This document shows, piece after piece, positions 10,447 through 22,031 of a stretch of DNA of 64,000 bases. The translations under genes were made by a program, and so were the position numbers. The DNA is from Litsea cubeba (taxonomy: Eukaryota > Streptophyta > Magnoliopsida > Laurales > Lauraceae), in the NCBI GenBank assembly GCA_012931725.1, contig CM022949.1, positions 70,763,356 through 70,827,355 of the forward strand. Reading direction: 5' to 3'. Numbering within the stretch: the stretch's first letter is position 1; each line of letters starts with the position of its first letter. Under the pieces are notes generated by a model. It did no database searches, was not told the origin of the DNA, and saw only the letters and a program-made list of their open reading frames with translations.

Positions 10447-12579
10447 GTTGTTTGTAGAACTTTTTACCCTAGTTGTCCAGTCATGATAGGAGAAGTAGTA
10501 TTACTGGCAGATCTCATTTTGTTGGAGATGCAGGATTTTGATGTCATCCTAGGGATGGATTGGTTAGCAGGATACTATGCTACTATGGATTGTTTCCATA
10601 AGACCTTAACTTTTAAGTTAGAGGAGACCCAAGCAGGGGTGTTGTTTCAGGGAGAGAGGAGTAATTCTGGTGCAGGGTTTATTTCAGCGTTGAAGGCTGA
10701 TAGACTTCTAAAAAGTGGTTGTGAGGGTTATTTGGCGTTTATCACGGAGGATAAACGGTCCCAAGGGGTGGAGGAGATTCCAATTGTTTGTGAGTTTCTG
10801 GATGTTTTCCCGGAGGAGATACCAGGATTGCCACCCATTAGAGAGATAGACTTCACTATTGAGTTGTTACCGGGGACCGCTCCGATATCTATCGCACCTT
10901 ATAGAATGGCCCCGGCAGAATTGGGAGAGTTGAAGATGCAATTGCAAGAACTTTTGGACAAAGGTTTTGTGAGACCTAGTGTGTCACCATGGGGAGCACC
11001 AGTTTTATTTGTTAAGAAGAAGGATGGTTCCATGAGAATGTGTATTGACTATAGAAGATTGAACCAAGTGACCATCAAAAACAAATATCCATTGCCAAGG
11101 ATAGATGAATTGTTCGATCAGTTGCAAGGAGCTGCTTACTTTTCGAAGATTGATTTGAGGTCAGGCTACCATCAGTTGAGAGTTAGAGATTCAGATGTAC
11201 CAAAAACAGCCTTTCGTACAAGATATGGACACTATGAATTTCTAGTGATGCCATTTGGTTTGACTAATGCACCGGCAATTTTCATGGCATTGATGAACAA
11301 AATATTTGCGGAGTATTTGGATCAGTTTACAGTGGTGTTTATTGATGATATTTTAGTGTATTCCAAGACCAAAGAAGAGCATGAGGAACATTTGAGGATA
11401 GCACTCCAGCTGTTGAGGGAGAATCAATTGTTTGCAAAACTTAGTAAGTGTGAATTTTGGTTGGACCAAGTCACATTTTTGGGTCATATCATCTCGAAGG
11501 AGGGATTATCAGTGGACCCGTCCAAGATTGAGGCAGTCATGAATTGGGATAGACCGAAGAATGCATCAGAAATCAGGAGTTTTCTTGGGTTGGCAGGATA
11601 TTATCGGAGGTTTGTGCAAGGATTTTCGTCGATTGCGTCACCTTTGACGAAGTTGACAAGAAAGAATGCACCATATGTTTGGACAGACAAGTGTGAAGCT
11701 AGTTTCCAAGAGCTGAAGAAGAGATTGACTACAGCTCCAGTCCTTACTTTGCCATCTGGGAGCAGCGGTTTTACCATTTTTACCGATGCTTCCAATGTTG
11801 GACTTGGATGCGTGTTAATGCAAGATGGGAAGGTAGTTGCATATGGATCCCGGCAGTTGAAGGATCATGAGAAGAACTATGCAACACATGATCTCAAGTT
11901 GGCCGCAGTTGTTTTAGCTTTGAAGATGTGGAGACACTATCTCTATGGAGAGAAGTTTGAGGTTCACTCCGATCACCGTAGTCTACAGTACTTGTTTTCT
12001 CAGAAGGAGCTGAACATGAGGCAGAGGAGATGGATGGAATATATTAAAGACTACGATTTTCCAATCAAGTATCACCCGGGGAAAGCGAATGTAGTTGCAG
12101 ATGCCTTGAGCAGAAAGTCAGTGAGCATGGCGAGTCTTCGGGGGACTTATGTGGTACAACAGTTAGAAGAGTTGGGAGTAGAATTTCATCCACTAAGAGA
12201 GGGTGTCATGTTAGCAAACATGTCAGTGTCAGAGCCTTCGTTCATTCAGAAGATTAAAGAGAAGCAGTTACAAGACCCAGAGTTGGCTAAGATTTCTGAG
12301 CACTTAGCAGATCGTCCGGATTTTCGTGTTGTAGATGGAGTTTTGTATTACCGAGACCGTCTCTGTGTGCCTAACTTGGAGGACTTGAGGAATGATATCA
12401 TGTCTGAGGCTCCCAATACCAAGTATTCCATACACCCGGGCAGTACGAAGATGTACCAGAATTTGAAGGGCAGATTTTGGTGGAATAACATGAAGAGAGA
12501 GATAGCAGCTTTCGTCTCTCGTTGTATGATATGTCAGTTGATCAAGGCGGAACACCAGAAGCCTCCAGGGTTACTATGA
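10447..12579 (+). pseudogene. pol: E3 pol: protease end, RT, RNase H, integrase zinc region
   Basis: This continues in the same frame as gag and makes the enzymes for copying the element. Protease ends in FDVILGMDWLAGY. Reverse transcriptase carries MCIDYRRLNQVTIKNKYPLP, FSKIDLRSGYHQLR and the catalytic VVFIDDILVYSK near 11,338. RNase H carries FTDASNVGLGCVL near 11,780 and HSDHRSLQYLF. The integrase N-terminal zinc region follows (IHPGSTKMYQNL, then CMICQ). The first zinc His appears to be Pro in EAPNTKYSIHPG, judged from memory of the family. The segment closes with TGA at 12,577-12,579, one C-to-T change from an Arg codon, and the same frame continues beyond. Confidence 0.95.
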
Positions 12580-13704
12580 CCATTAGAGATTCCGGAATGG
12601 AAATGGGAGCACATTACCATGGACTTCATATCGGGATTACCAAAGACTAGTAAGGGCAATGATGCTATTTGGGTCATAGTAGACCGTCTCACCAAGTCAG
12701 CTCATTTCCTACCGATGAAGACTGGAAAGAAGATGCATATGTTACCTTTGGCACAGTTGTTTGTCACAGAAATTGTCAGTTGTCATGGACAGCCAGTTTC
12801 CATCACATCCGATAGAGACAGCAGATTTGTCTCGAGATTTTGGAAGACACTGGATGAGTCTATGGGTACGAAGTTACAGTTCAGCACGGCCTATCACCCA
12901 CAGACCGATGGTCAGTCAGAAAGGACAATTCAGACACTTGAGGACATGCTTCGAGCTTGTGTGTTAGATTTCAAGACTCAGTGGGATGAAGCCTTACCGT
13001 TGTGTGAGTTCGCTTACAACAACAGTTTCCACTCGAGTATCGGTATGGCACCTTTTGAGGATTTGTATGGTAGAAGGTGTAGAACACCTGTTTGTTGGGA
13101 AGAAGTTGGTACTCGCAGTTTCCATGGACCGACCATTGTTAGTGAGACGAGTGACAAGGTCAAGTTGATCCAAGAACGTCTGAAAGTGGCTCAGAGTAGA
13201 CAGAAGAGTTATGCAGACTCTCACAGAAGGGATTTACAGTTCAAAGAAGGAGATAAGGTTTTCTTGAAAGTGTCACCTACTCGTGGAACTTTGAGGTTTG
13301 GACAGAAGGGCAAATTGTCTAGGAGATACATAGGACCTTACGACATTATGAGTAGGATTGGTGATGCGGCTTATAGGTTAGCCTTACCACCTGAACTTTC
13401 CGGCGTACACAATGTTTTCCATGTGTCTATGTTGAAGAAGTACGTTCCCGACAGACTACACATACTCCGTTATGAGCCGTTGGAAATTCGAGAAGATGCG
13501 ACCTATGTTGAGAAGCCTAAGCAGATCATTGACACCAAGGAACAAGAATTGAGAACTCGGACTATTCAGTGGGTCAAGGTACTTTGGGAGAATCATGGAC
13601 CGGAAGAAGCAACTTGGGAATTACGGGATCAAGTTCAGAAGAAGTACCCACATCTCCTACCGGAGGTGAGTTTTAATTTCCATTTGGAGGACCAAATGTC
13701 CTAA
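12580..13704 (+). pseudogene. pol: E3 integrase core and chromodomain
   Basis: This is the last part of the single E3 gag-pol frame. Integrase inserts the DNA copy; the chromodomain guides chromoviruses to heterochromatin. The catalytic residues are visible: Asp in TMDFISGLPK, Asp in TSDRDSRFVSRFW, Glu in DGQSERTIQTLE. The GPY-type region follows (YIGPYDIMSRIGDAAYRLALP). At the C-terminus is a chromodomain-like segment of about 55 residues (YVEKPKQIIDTKEQ, IQWVKVLWENHGPEEATWEL). This and the long LTRs point to the Tekay/Del clade. The stop codon at 13,702-13,704 runs directly into the polypurine tract. Confidence 0.93.
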
Positions 13705-13715
13705 GGGGTGGAGGA
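13705..13715 (+). other. E3 polypurine tract
   Basis: The purine run ggggtggagga lies between the pol stop codon and the 3' LTR. Confidence 0.85.
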
Positions 13716-16700
13716 TGTAAGACCCCGACCCGAGAGACCTCGTTTAGAGTTGATTAAGTTGTGTTTTAGTTTAAGTGTGTTTAGTGGTTTTTGGATTAGT
13801 TGGGGATTAGAATAGCTTTTATAATAGCTTTGGGGAATTTGGAGAGCCTTTTTATTTGTGGGACCCTTTGGGGGTTCTTGTTACGAATTGTGCGAGATTG
13901 GGGTTTACCGATGATTTCCAAGAATCGTGTTTTTAACCCCATTGGACTTATCTTGTTAATCCCTACAACTTCCATGATGACATCGTTTTCATTCGAGGAA
14001 CTTAAACCCGATTTTTCACTAATTGAGGGTAAAATGGTCTTTTTACCCAAAATCTGGACACCGATTTCAATGTCACCAAAATGTGCAAAATATATACTTT
14101 TTGGAAACTAGAAATTTTGCCGATCAACTTTGTCTTCTTCGTCGAATTCGTTTGAAGCCCCGAAAACCATGTTTTGAGCCCGAGAAGTCCTTTAAGTTGT
14201 GGGCCCCATCCTCACTTACTATATATAGAAAGCTTCTTCTTCATTGTTCCCATTTTTGGCAAAAACCCTAGAGGAGAAGAGAAATCCCAGCCCTAAGGGT
14301 TTTCCCTTACCCTTTTCTTGCCTCTTCATCTTCAATCCTCACTAAGCTAGTGCTAATGGAAAATTAGAGGCTACAATCTTCTTCCTCATCTCAAGGACTT
14401 CACCTTGACACCAATTTTGAAGAAAACCGCCCACTCCAAGACTTCCTTTGGACAACACCTTGCCTTTTGAAGAACTTCTTTGTAAGTGATTTTCCTTAAA
14501 GTTTTATAATCTTGTTTGTTTAGCCCTAGGGAAACTCCATTTTGATTATTGAAAGATCTCGTTTTGTTTTACTTGGATTTTGATATTTAGGGTTTGGATT
14601 TGGGGGTTTTGTGCATAGGTGTTTGATTGTGGACTTAAGAGGTGTCTAGAGCTCAATTTGATTTGCATTGGACCCAAGGCAAGTGGATGAATGGATTTAT
14701 TTCTTGCTTTCTTGCTATTAAAGATTTGAACCCTCATTTATTGCTTTTACCCAAGTCATCTTTATGAGTTTTCATGATTTTGGAAACATGCATAATATTA
14801 GACTACTTATAGTTCTCTTGGAGAACATGTGTTTTATTGTCTTGCTTTTAGATCATTTATGATCATTTATGGATTTTCATCTAATGGAGATGTCTTGCAT
14901 TGAATGAAGTGGAAGTGATGAAGAGATGAATGATTTATTGGAATGATTGTTAGAGGAGTTGATGATGAAATGAATGAGTTAAAAGGAAGGTTTGAGACCC
15001 TTAATTGTATGTATAAAAGGATGCCCAAGGATAATGAAAGGGGGAGAAAAGGAAGGAACGGACTGTACTCAGAAATGAGTTTCTGGACAGTTCGCTCGAG
15101 CGACCGTGACACATCGCTCGAGCGAACCCGTCACAGAACCTCGTTGGCTCGAGCCAAGCACTCTGATCGCTCGAGCCAACCTGATCCAACATAATCTGAG
15201 CAGGTCCGCTCGAGCGAACCTTAAAGTCCGCTCGAGCGAACCCCAAACAGAGAGCTGTTCGCCCGAGCGAACCTCCCAGTTCGCTCGAGCGAACTGCCTG
15301 TCTGTCATGGGTCAATGCCTAAGGGTTTGAAACTTATTTTTAGGCTTGGGGAGGTATCATATGGAGCCCCAATGCCATGTAAGGCGTTATATGAAGTCCG
15401 GAAGAAAGAGAAACCTCATCATGGAGATTCCATGAGGTCTTCTAGATTGACCAATGTGTATAAGGACCCGGAATGTCCCTAACTCTTAAAGAGTACCAAA
15501 ATTTCATCATAACCGACATACGGGACCCTATTCGCACTGATTCAATTCTAGAAACCCTTTTGTTAGCCTGTAAAGATATTGGGAACTATTTGTATTTGAT
15601 TTTCAATCAATCCCCTATTTTGAGATTTCAATCGTGATTTGTGAGTACTCTCGAACCGAGAGCATTGTGTTACCATATTGTTAATTTATTTAGACCCGTC
15701 CCGACTTTTATACGTTTTGTACCTATGGGTTCCCGCCCCGTTATGTGTATTTATTTGTTTTGATTTTCGCATGTTACCTATGAGTCGGCACCACTAAGCT
15801 TGGATAACCTTATCGGTTTGATCCACCGGTTTGGATATCCCCCTTCAGTTATACCCGCTGCAGCATGGTTCCCGCCTCGCCCCGATATACCCGGTTCGCT
15901 ACCGTGGTCCCGCAGAGTATTATATGTATTTATTATATAAAAATCGTTGATTCTCTACACCTCGTGTGACTGAGGTCAACGTCGTTGATTCTCCTCACTT
16001 CGTGTGACTGAGGTCAATGTCCCGATGTGCTCTTATCACTTTTGTGAGAGAGGATTTAGCTTTGTGTGGTTGCCATCTTGTTAGTCCCCGAATCATTGGT
16101 ACCTCTACATGATTTTATCACATATGTATCTCTTTTACATGAAGCATCATTCTTTTATGAAAATTTATTGTTTATCTAGATTCTACTATGTTTCTAAAGG
16201 CATCATTGTTTTGAGTTATTGTTATATGTTTTCACCCACCTGCCAGACCGTCGTGTCTGATCCATTTATTTTGGTACTCAGGTCCCGAGCTTATTGCCGT
16301 TGAGGAGGAGCCAGAGGAGGCGGTCGGTGAACCGCAGCGAGTGATTGAGTGGCAAGCCGATGATGTCATGTAGACATTCGGCCTTGCCTTGAGAACGATA
16401 CACTTTGGGAATTTATGATATCTTTATTTTAGGTTTCATTTGGTTGTACGGTCTTTGTTGACCGTTATTTTGGGGCATTAATCAACTGATATTTTGTAAA
16501 TATACTTAACTTTATTTTTGGGGAAATATGCTTATGATCATTGCTCATTCTGATATCTTGTCATGTTAACCATAAATCAGTCTTGTTTATGGATTTGAAT
16601 GGTATTAGTATGGTTTGCTACACGCTTCCGCAATCTTGAGAATGTGTTTGATATGGTTACATGTGAGATGATGTGTAAAGATAATCCTCACCGCGGAAAC

Positions 16701-16849
16701 CTATGGGAAATCACGTGCACGGATAAATGTTCTTTTAATTCCGTGTGCGGTGTAGCCAAAGAGATGCACGTGGCGCGGCATCACCCCCACCACTGTCCCG
16801 ATCCCGGACTCGGCCTGTTTTCCCCTAGTCCCGGTCCGGGGTCGCGACA
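13716..16849 (+). repeat. E3 3' LTR (3,134 bp)
   Basis: This is the partner of 5,585-8,741, ending GGTCGCGACA. It holds eight CGCTCGAGCG-type palindromes at 15,091-15,295. The right flank tgttatcacag repeats the left flank of the 5' LTR (tgttatcacaa, 5,574-5,584), which marks the target duplication. Confidence 0.95.
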
Positions 16850-19400
16850 TGTTATCACAGTAAACTGTGAGCGGCTGTCCTGCCAAAAGTATCACTCCAA
16901 GTTCCATAAGGAATCTTTTTAGCCAATCTGCTTTCGTAATTGCTTCTCAAGCGGTAACAGCATTAACACATACCCAGAAATTGATTTCCTGGAATCCTGA
17001 TCTGACTAGAAGTCAGCATCTTTGTAACCGACTGGAATCAACTCATCACTGCTGTAACTCAACATGTGATCTCTAGTTCTTCTCAAGTATTCGAGAACAC
17101 ATCTTACAGCAGTCAATGATAAAGACCTGGGCTAGACTGATATTTGCTGACTAGGCCTATTGCGTGACAGATATCCGGTCTAGTACAAAGCATAGCTTAC
17201 CGTACCAGAACCTTATCTATGTACACATCATTGGGATAAGCCTATCATCCTATTTTTCCAGTCTCAATGGAAAATGATTCCTAGGATGTACCTGGCTCTT
17301 CTAAAGTCCTTTATTATCAAAAGTCTTAGCTAACCAAAACTTTTACTGTTGACGATATCCCTATATCACTCCATAGGAGAAGAATGTCGTCGACATATAA
17401 TACCAGAAAAACTACCCTGCCTTCTTGACTTTTCATGTACACACATGACTTATCCGGATACTGACAAAAATCGAGTGACTTGATTTCCTTTGTCAATACG
17501 GATGTTCCTGTTTCGGGATACCTGCTTGAATCCATAAATGGACTTATGCAGCCTGCAAACTCTTCGCACTTGGTTATTAGCTATAGAACCATCTGGTTAC
17601 ATCATACAGATGTTTTCCTCAAGATTGCCGTCGTGAGACGCTGTCTTGACATCCATTTGCCAAATCTCGTTACCGAGATGAACCACAATGGATAAGAGTA
17701 CCCAGATGGAACTCTTCCATCTGGCTTTCTTTTTCTCTTGTAGACTCACTTGCACCCAATAGGTTTGCTATTGGCAGGCAAGTCCACAAGTATCCAGACC
17801 TGATTAGAGTACAAAGACTCCACATCAGCTTTCATAGCATCTAACCAACGTCCCGAAACTAGGTCATTAATTGCTTTATCATAGTTACAGGGATCTTATT
17901 CCGGTTCTTCCGGGATTGCCTCGTAAGACTTTCCCTAGACCGAGAACTTGTCAAGGGTCCTTACAATACTCCCACTACGACAAGGCACTGGTGTAACTAC
18001 TGGGTCAAGTATGGGCGGATTTTCTTAAAGTTTGGTTATTCTTGGATTTGGAATTGATTTCTCTTGAATTTCTTCCAAGATAACCATTTCTAAAGATTTC
18101 CAGTTAATCTTATAATCTCCCTCCAGAAAACCGCATTGGTGCTACCAAGCACGTTCTGCTCTCTGGGATTATAGAACAACCAACCTTTAGTTCCTTTTGG
18201 GATAGAATATAAACATATATACTTCCGACTTCTATTCCAACTAATCCGTCTTATCCTTCAGCACGTGTGCCGGACAACCCTGAAAACGTTTAGGCTTTCG
18301 CCCTGTCCACAACTCCCTGGGAGTCTCAAGTATAGACTTAGATGGAATGAGGTTTAGTATATATATTTTAGTTTCCATATCCCAAAATATAGGTAATCCG
18401 TAGAAACTCAATCATAGACTTGATCATATCCAAAAGAGTCTTGTTCCTTCTTTCTACTACTCCGATCTGTTGAGGCAAACCAGGAGCAGACTACTGGGAT
18501 CAAATCCCATTTTCTGATAAGTATCCCATAAAATTAGTGGAGAGATATTCGCCTCATCGATCTCATCGAAGAGTATTTATACTTTTACCTAATTGTTTTT
18601 CCGCTTCCGCTCAAAACTTTTTGAACTATTCAAAAATCTCGGACTTGCGGTGCAAAAGGTATATGTATCCATATCTTGAATAATCATCGGTGAAAGTGAT
18701 GAAATACTCGTATCAATCTCTCGTTCTAATATTATGGGTCCATACATATCAGTATACACTAACTCCAATAAATCTTTGACCCTACTGCCCTTAGATGAAT
18801 AAGGGTCTATTGGTCATTTTGCCTTCCAGACAGGATTTGCAGACATGCATTGATTCTACCACCAATGAAGGTAAGATACCATCTTTCATTAGCCTGTCAA
18901 TCCTGTTTAGGTTTATATGACCTAACCTCTTGGGTGCCAAAGGTTTGTTGGATTAGATGAAGGTGACTACCTCTTTAATGATGGTCTATTATTAACATCA
19001 GTGTCATGTATCTCATACATTGTGGGAGTTAACAAATAAAAGCCATTGATTACCTTGTCAGAATATATAAGAGTACGTTCTTCTTTAAGACAATTTAATT
19101 ACCAAAAGTAATAGAATAACTCTTATTAATCATACTAGAAATTAAAACTCCATCCTAAAACGGTATATATAATGTATCTGACAAAATCAACTTAATATTT
19201 GAAAACAACTAAGTTACTACTCCCTGTGACACTGCTTCTGCCTTGGCTTCCGATCCCAGGTTAACAATGATTTCTCTGTCATTAATCCTCCTGGTTACCT
19301 GTATCTCCTACAACATATTACTGATGTAATTAGTTGCACCGAAGTCTACAAACCAAGATTCTGAAGTACTAGTTGCAAAACTAACTTCAGAAATAAGTGA
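16850..19400 (-). pseudogene. E2 pol remnant (protease to RNase H, heavily decayed)
   Basis: This is the minus-strand copia pol of E2, too decayed to give long frames. A recognisable piece at 17,326-17,535 holds the reverse transcriptase box FLVLYVDDILLL, preceded by SCVYMKSQEGRVV. Near 19,330 a protease-like VDFGATNYISN appears, with Phe in place of the usual Ser or Thr after the catalytic Asp and a stop soon after. Between them are integrase-like stretches with stops and shifts; alignment to E1 and to the closest copia elements would place them. The order, read leftward, is protease, integrase, reverse transcriptase, RNase H, as in Ty1/copia. E3 interrupts the RNase H end at 16,850. Confidence 0.75.
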
Positions 19401-20243
19401 CTAAATCATACGTGAGGTCTTTTCCTTTGACAGAAATTGTGGACAATTCCTCTTCCAATGTCCTATCATACCACAGTGGAAACAGTTTCCCTTTGCTCCC
19501 GTATCCTTGACCTTTGCCACACCACTAGTGGAACCATACTCCACCTTAGGACCTTTGATGACTGATTTCTTCTTGCTATTCCGGTCTTTGCCTTTCGGCT
19601 TAGACTTAGCAAATGACTTTTCTATCATGAGGGCAGTTGGTCTTTTCTTCATGATTTCCTCAAACACTACCAACTGGCGAGACAACTCAGCTATGGTCAT
19701 TTCCAATTTATTATAATTGATCTCGAAATGTTTGAATGAGTCTGGTAGTGATTGAATGATCATGTCGATCTGCGTTTCTGTATCAAACGTAGTCCCCAGT
19801 ACATCTAACTCATTCAATGCGAACTTCATTTGTAACAAATGTTTTTGTACTGGGGCTCCCTCAGCCATCTTTGTCTCCATCAGCACTTTTATAGCAGCCT
19901 GCCTAGCAGGCCTAACCTGTTCTGCAAACATCTCCATTAAGTTCGGTATAATATAATATGCTGACTTATAGGATTGATGTTGTTCTTGCAAAATAGTAGA
20001 CATGGATGCCTGAATAAAACATCTGGCCTTCTCATTGTCATTGGTCCACTTGGTGTAAAAGTTTTTCACAATATGTGGTGTATCAGGCTCAGGCTCAGGA
20101 AGGGAGGGTATAGTAAGGACATATTTGCATCTTGAAGCTGTCAAGATAATATCCAGGTTCCTTTTCCAGTCCACGTAGTTGGATCCCATCAACTGGTTCT
20201 GGTTGAGGATGGTCGCAAGTGGATTGAAAGTATTCGAATTCAT
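19401..20243 (-). CDS. gag: E2 gag (copia, one CCHC zinc knuckle)
   Basis: Gag is the particle-forming and RNA-binding protein of the element. The frame opens at the ATG on 20,243 (MNSNTFNPLATIL). An upstream Met in the same frame is less likely because E1 gag begins at the equivalent place. The N-terminal domain is the copia gag type: NQLMGSNYVDWKRNLDI, then RPARQAAIKVLMETKMAEG, QIDMIIQSLPDSFKHFEINYN. A Lys-rich stretch precedes one intact zinc knuckle, CFHCGMIGHWKRNC. The frame stops soon after at LSKEKTSRMI, where an intact element would run on into protease. E1 gag (24,348-25,631) is clearly related. Gag is the best preserved part of E2. Confidence 0.85.
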   Translation of the reverse strand: MNSNTFNPLATILNQNQLMGSNYVDWKRNLDIILTASRCKYVLTIPSLPEPEPDTPHIVKNFYTKWTNDNEKARCFIQASMSTILQEQHQSYKSAYYIIPNLMEMFAEQVRPARQAAIKVLMETKMAEGAPVQKHLLQMKFALNELDVLGTTFDTETQIDMIIQSLPDSFKHFEINYNKLEMTIAELSRQLVVFEEIMKKRPTALMIEKSFAKSKPKGKDRNSKKKSVIKGPKVEYGSTSGVAKVKDTGAKGNCFHCGMIGHWKRNCPQFLSKEKTSRMI

Positions 20244-22017
20244 GCTGTATAAATTAAAGCACATAACCATACATTCAAAGAAAGAATATAAATGACATTA
20301 GAGTTTAGTATTCTACCAAATTCATGTGGGAATCCTCATAAGCACTGAATTTAGAATACATCGGAATCCCAATCCCTTAGGGCATGCCTCCCAGGGGAGT
20401 GCGAATGTCCTTGGATTGGTGCGGATCAAAGTTCGTCATAATTGGAATTAAGACTAACTATCCATGATCCCCATCATTCATTATCATTTAGGAATCACAT
20501 ACCAAATAATGTATGACTCCCGATTTGCTTTGGTTTCTAAAATACATGAGGCAAATCCTAGGGGATACTACATCATTATTTTAGTTAAGTGTGACCCACC
20601 AACTAGTATTGCATGACAACCGTTGTGAGCAGCTCCTCCTAGGGGAGTAAGCCCCCACCCCGTCTCACCAACACTATCCATAGGAGATCCATATCTAGTA
20701 ACCAGACAAGTAAAAGCCCTCCGAAGGAACGGCCACACTCTTGGTGGCGCGAGGCTAATTACTTTCCTTACAATGGACCTATGGTGGAAAACCATGGGGA
20801 TTTATCAATTTAAATGCCCCGCTCCCACTTAATATTTTAGAATTGAGGATTTCCTTTTAAGGTATTAGGGCCCACATATATAAATATATGAATCATCAAA
20901 TCATCTTATGATATGATCTAAGATTGGTTCCAAGTCAAGTTATTTTAAGGAAAATCCAGTTTCTTAAATTAGTGTTACCAATGTGTCCATCTCATGGGTC
21001 ATTGACACTAATTAAAACTCTTTCCAAAAATTAATTTGATTCGACCAATATTAGTAACTTGCTATGTTTGGATCAGATTTGGAAACATTCTAAATAAAGC
21101 ATTCAACTATAAATAGAAAATGTTAAAATTAGAAACTAGTCCTCTCCTCCACATGGCCCAAGCGGAATAGACTTCTTGGACTTCTAGACTTTCCAAAAAC
21201 TTGGAATTCCTCAAACACTTTGGGAAACTCCAAAACACCTTTGGTAATCTTCAGACTCTTTGATTAGGAGTCCAACTTCACTTTCCTTCTTAGTCTCGGA
21301 CATCGCCAGAATTTACAAATTAAGAGAATTACATAAATTCCTATGTCTCTACGTTGAGACTTACATGATAATCTATTAATGGAAATAAAAAGGCTCATAG
21401 GGAATTTCACCATGCCTTGCCCTAAACCAGGAAAACAAGGAAACCATGATGCCCTTTACAACTTGCCAATAATAAACATTCAACCATAAAAGAAAGTAAA
21501 AGACTTGTGAGCCATATGTAGAGAACATGATAACCTGCATGTTAGTATCTCATACTAGCAAAGCAACTCACAAAACCAGGTTACCAAACAACAATGGAAA
21601 GACAGGATGCTAAATATTGCCACTACTATGATTCATGCCCTACCAGAGGGGGTCCGGGGGTGTCCCCCGGCGGGGGTCGAGCTGCGATCTGCTATGTCAG
21701 TCTGTTCGATCGACCTACTTGAGGGTTCGGTCGACCTACCAGAGGGCTCGGTCGACTGACCTGACGGAAATCTGCAGGTTGGGTTTTTCTATTTCGTGTC
21801 CAAACATCTCCAGAACTCTTCTGAAGACTCCCAATGGCTTCCTACCATCATTCCATCATTGTTAAACCCTTTTCTGACTATCCAAACATGGATTCACTAA
21901 TTATCCAAGCAAAACCATCAAAACTGATCCGTACATAGCCCTTGATCTATCCTCTTCTCATCTCATGCAAAGATTAGATCAAGTTTACTGATCTAACATG
22001 ATAAGAGATGAGGTAAG
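20244..22017 (-). other. E2 5' leader
   Basis: This is the noncoding leader between the primer site and gag. One copy of a CTCCGAAGGAACGGCC motif, resembling the E1 leader repeats, lies near 20,727. Near 21,648-21,680 is a G/C-rich inverted stretch (gggggtgtcccccggcggggg is part of it). At 21,705-21,762 are three CG-rich palindrome-containing units (CGATCG, then GGTCGACC, then GGTCGACT). No gene was recognised; the plus ORF at 21,635 is not supported. Confidence 0.7.
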
Positions 22018-22029
22018 GCTCTGATACCA
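22018..22029 (-). other. E2 primer-binding site (initiator Met tRNA)
   Basis: The minus strand reads TGGTATCAGAGC two bases after the LTR end. Confidence 0.92.
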
Positions 22030-22031
22030 AT

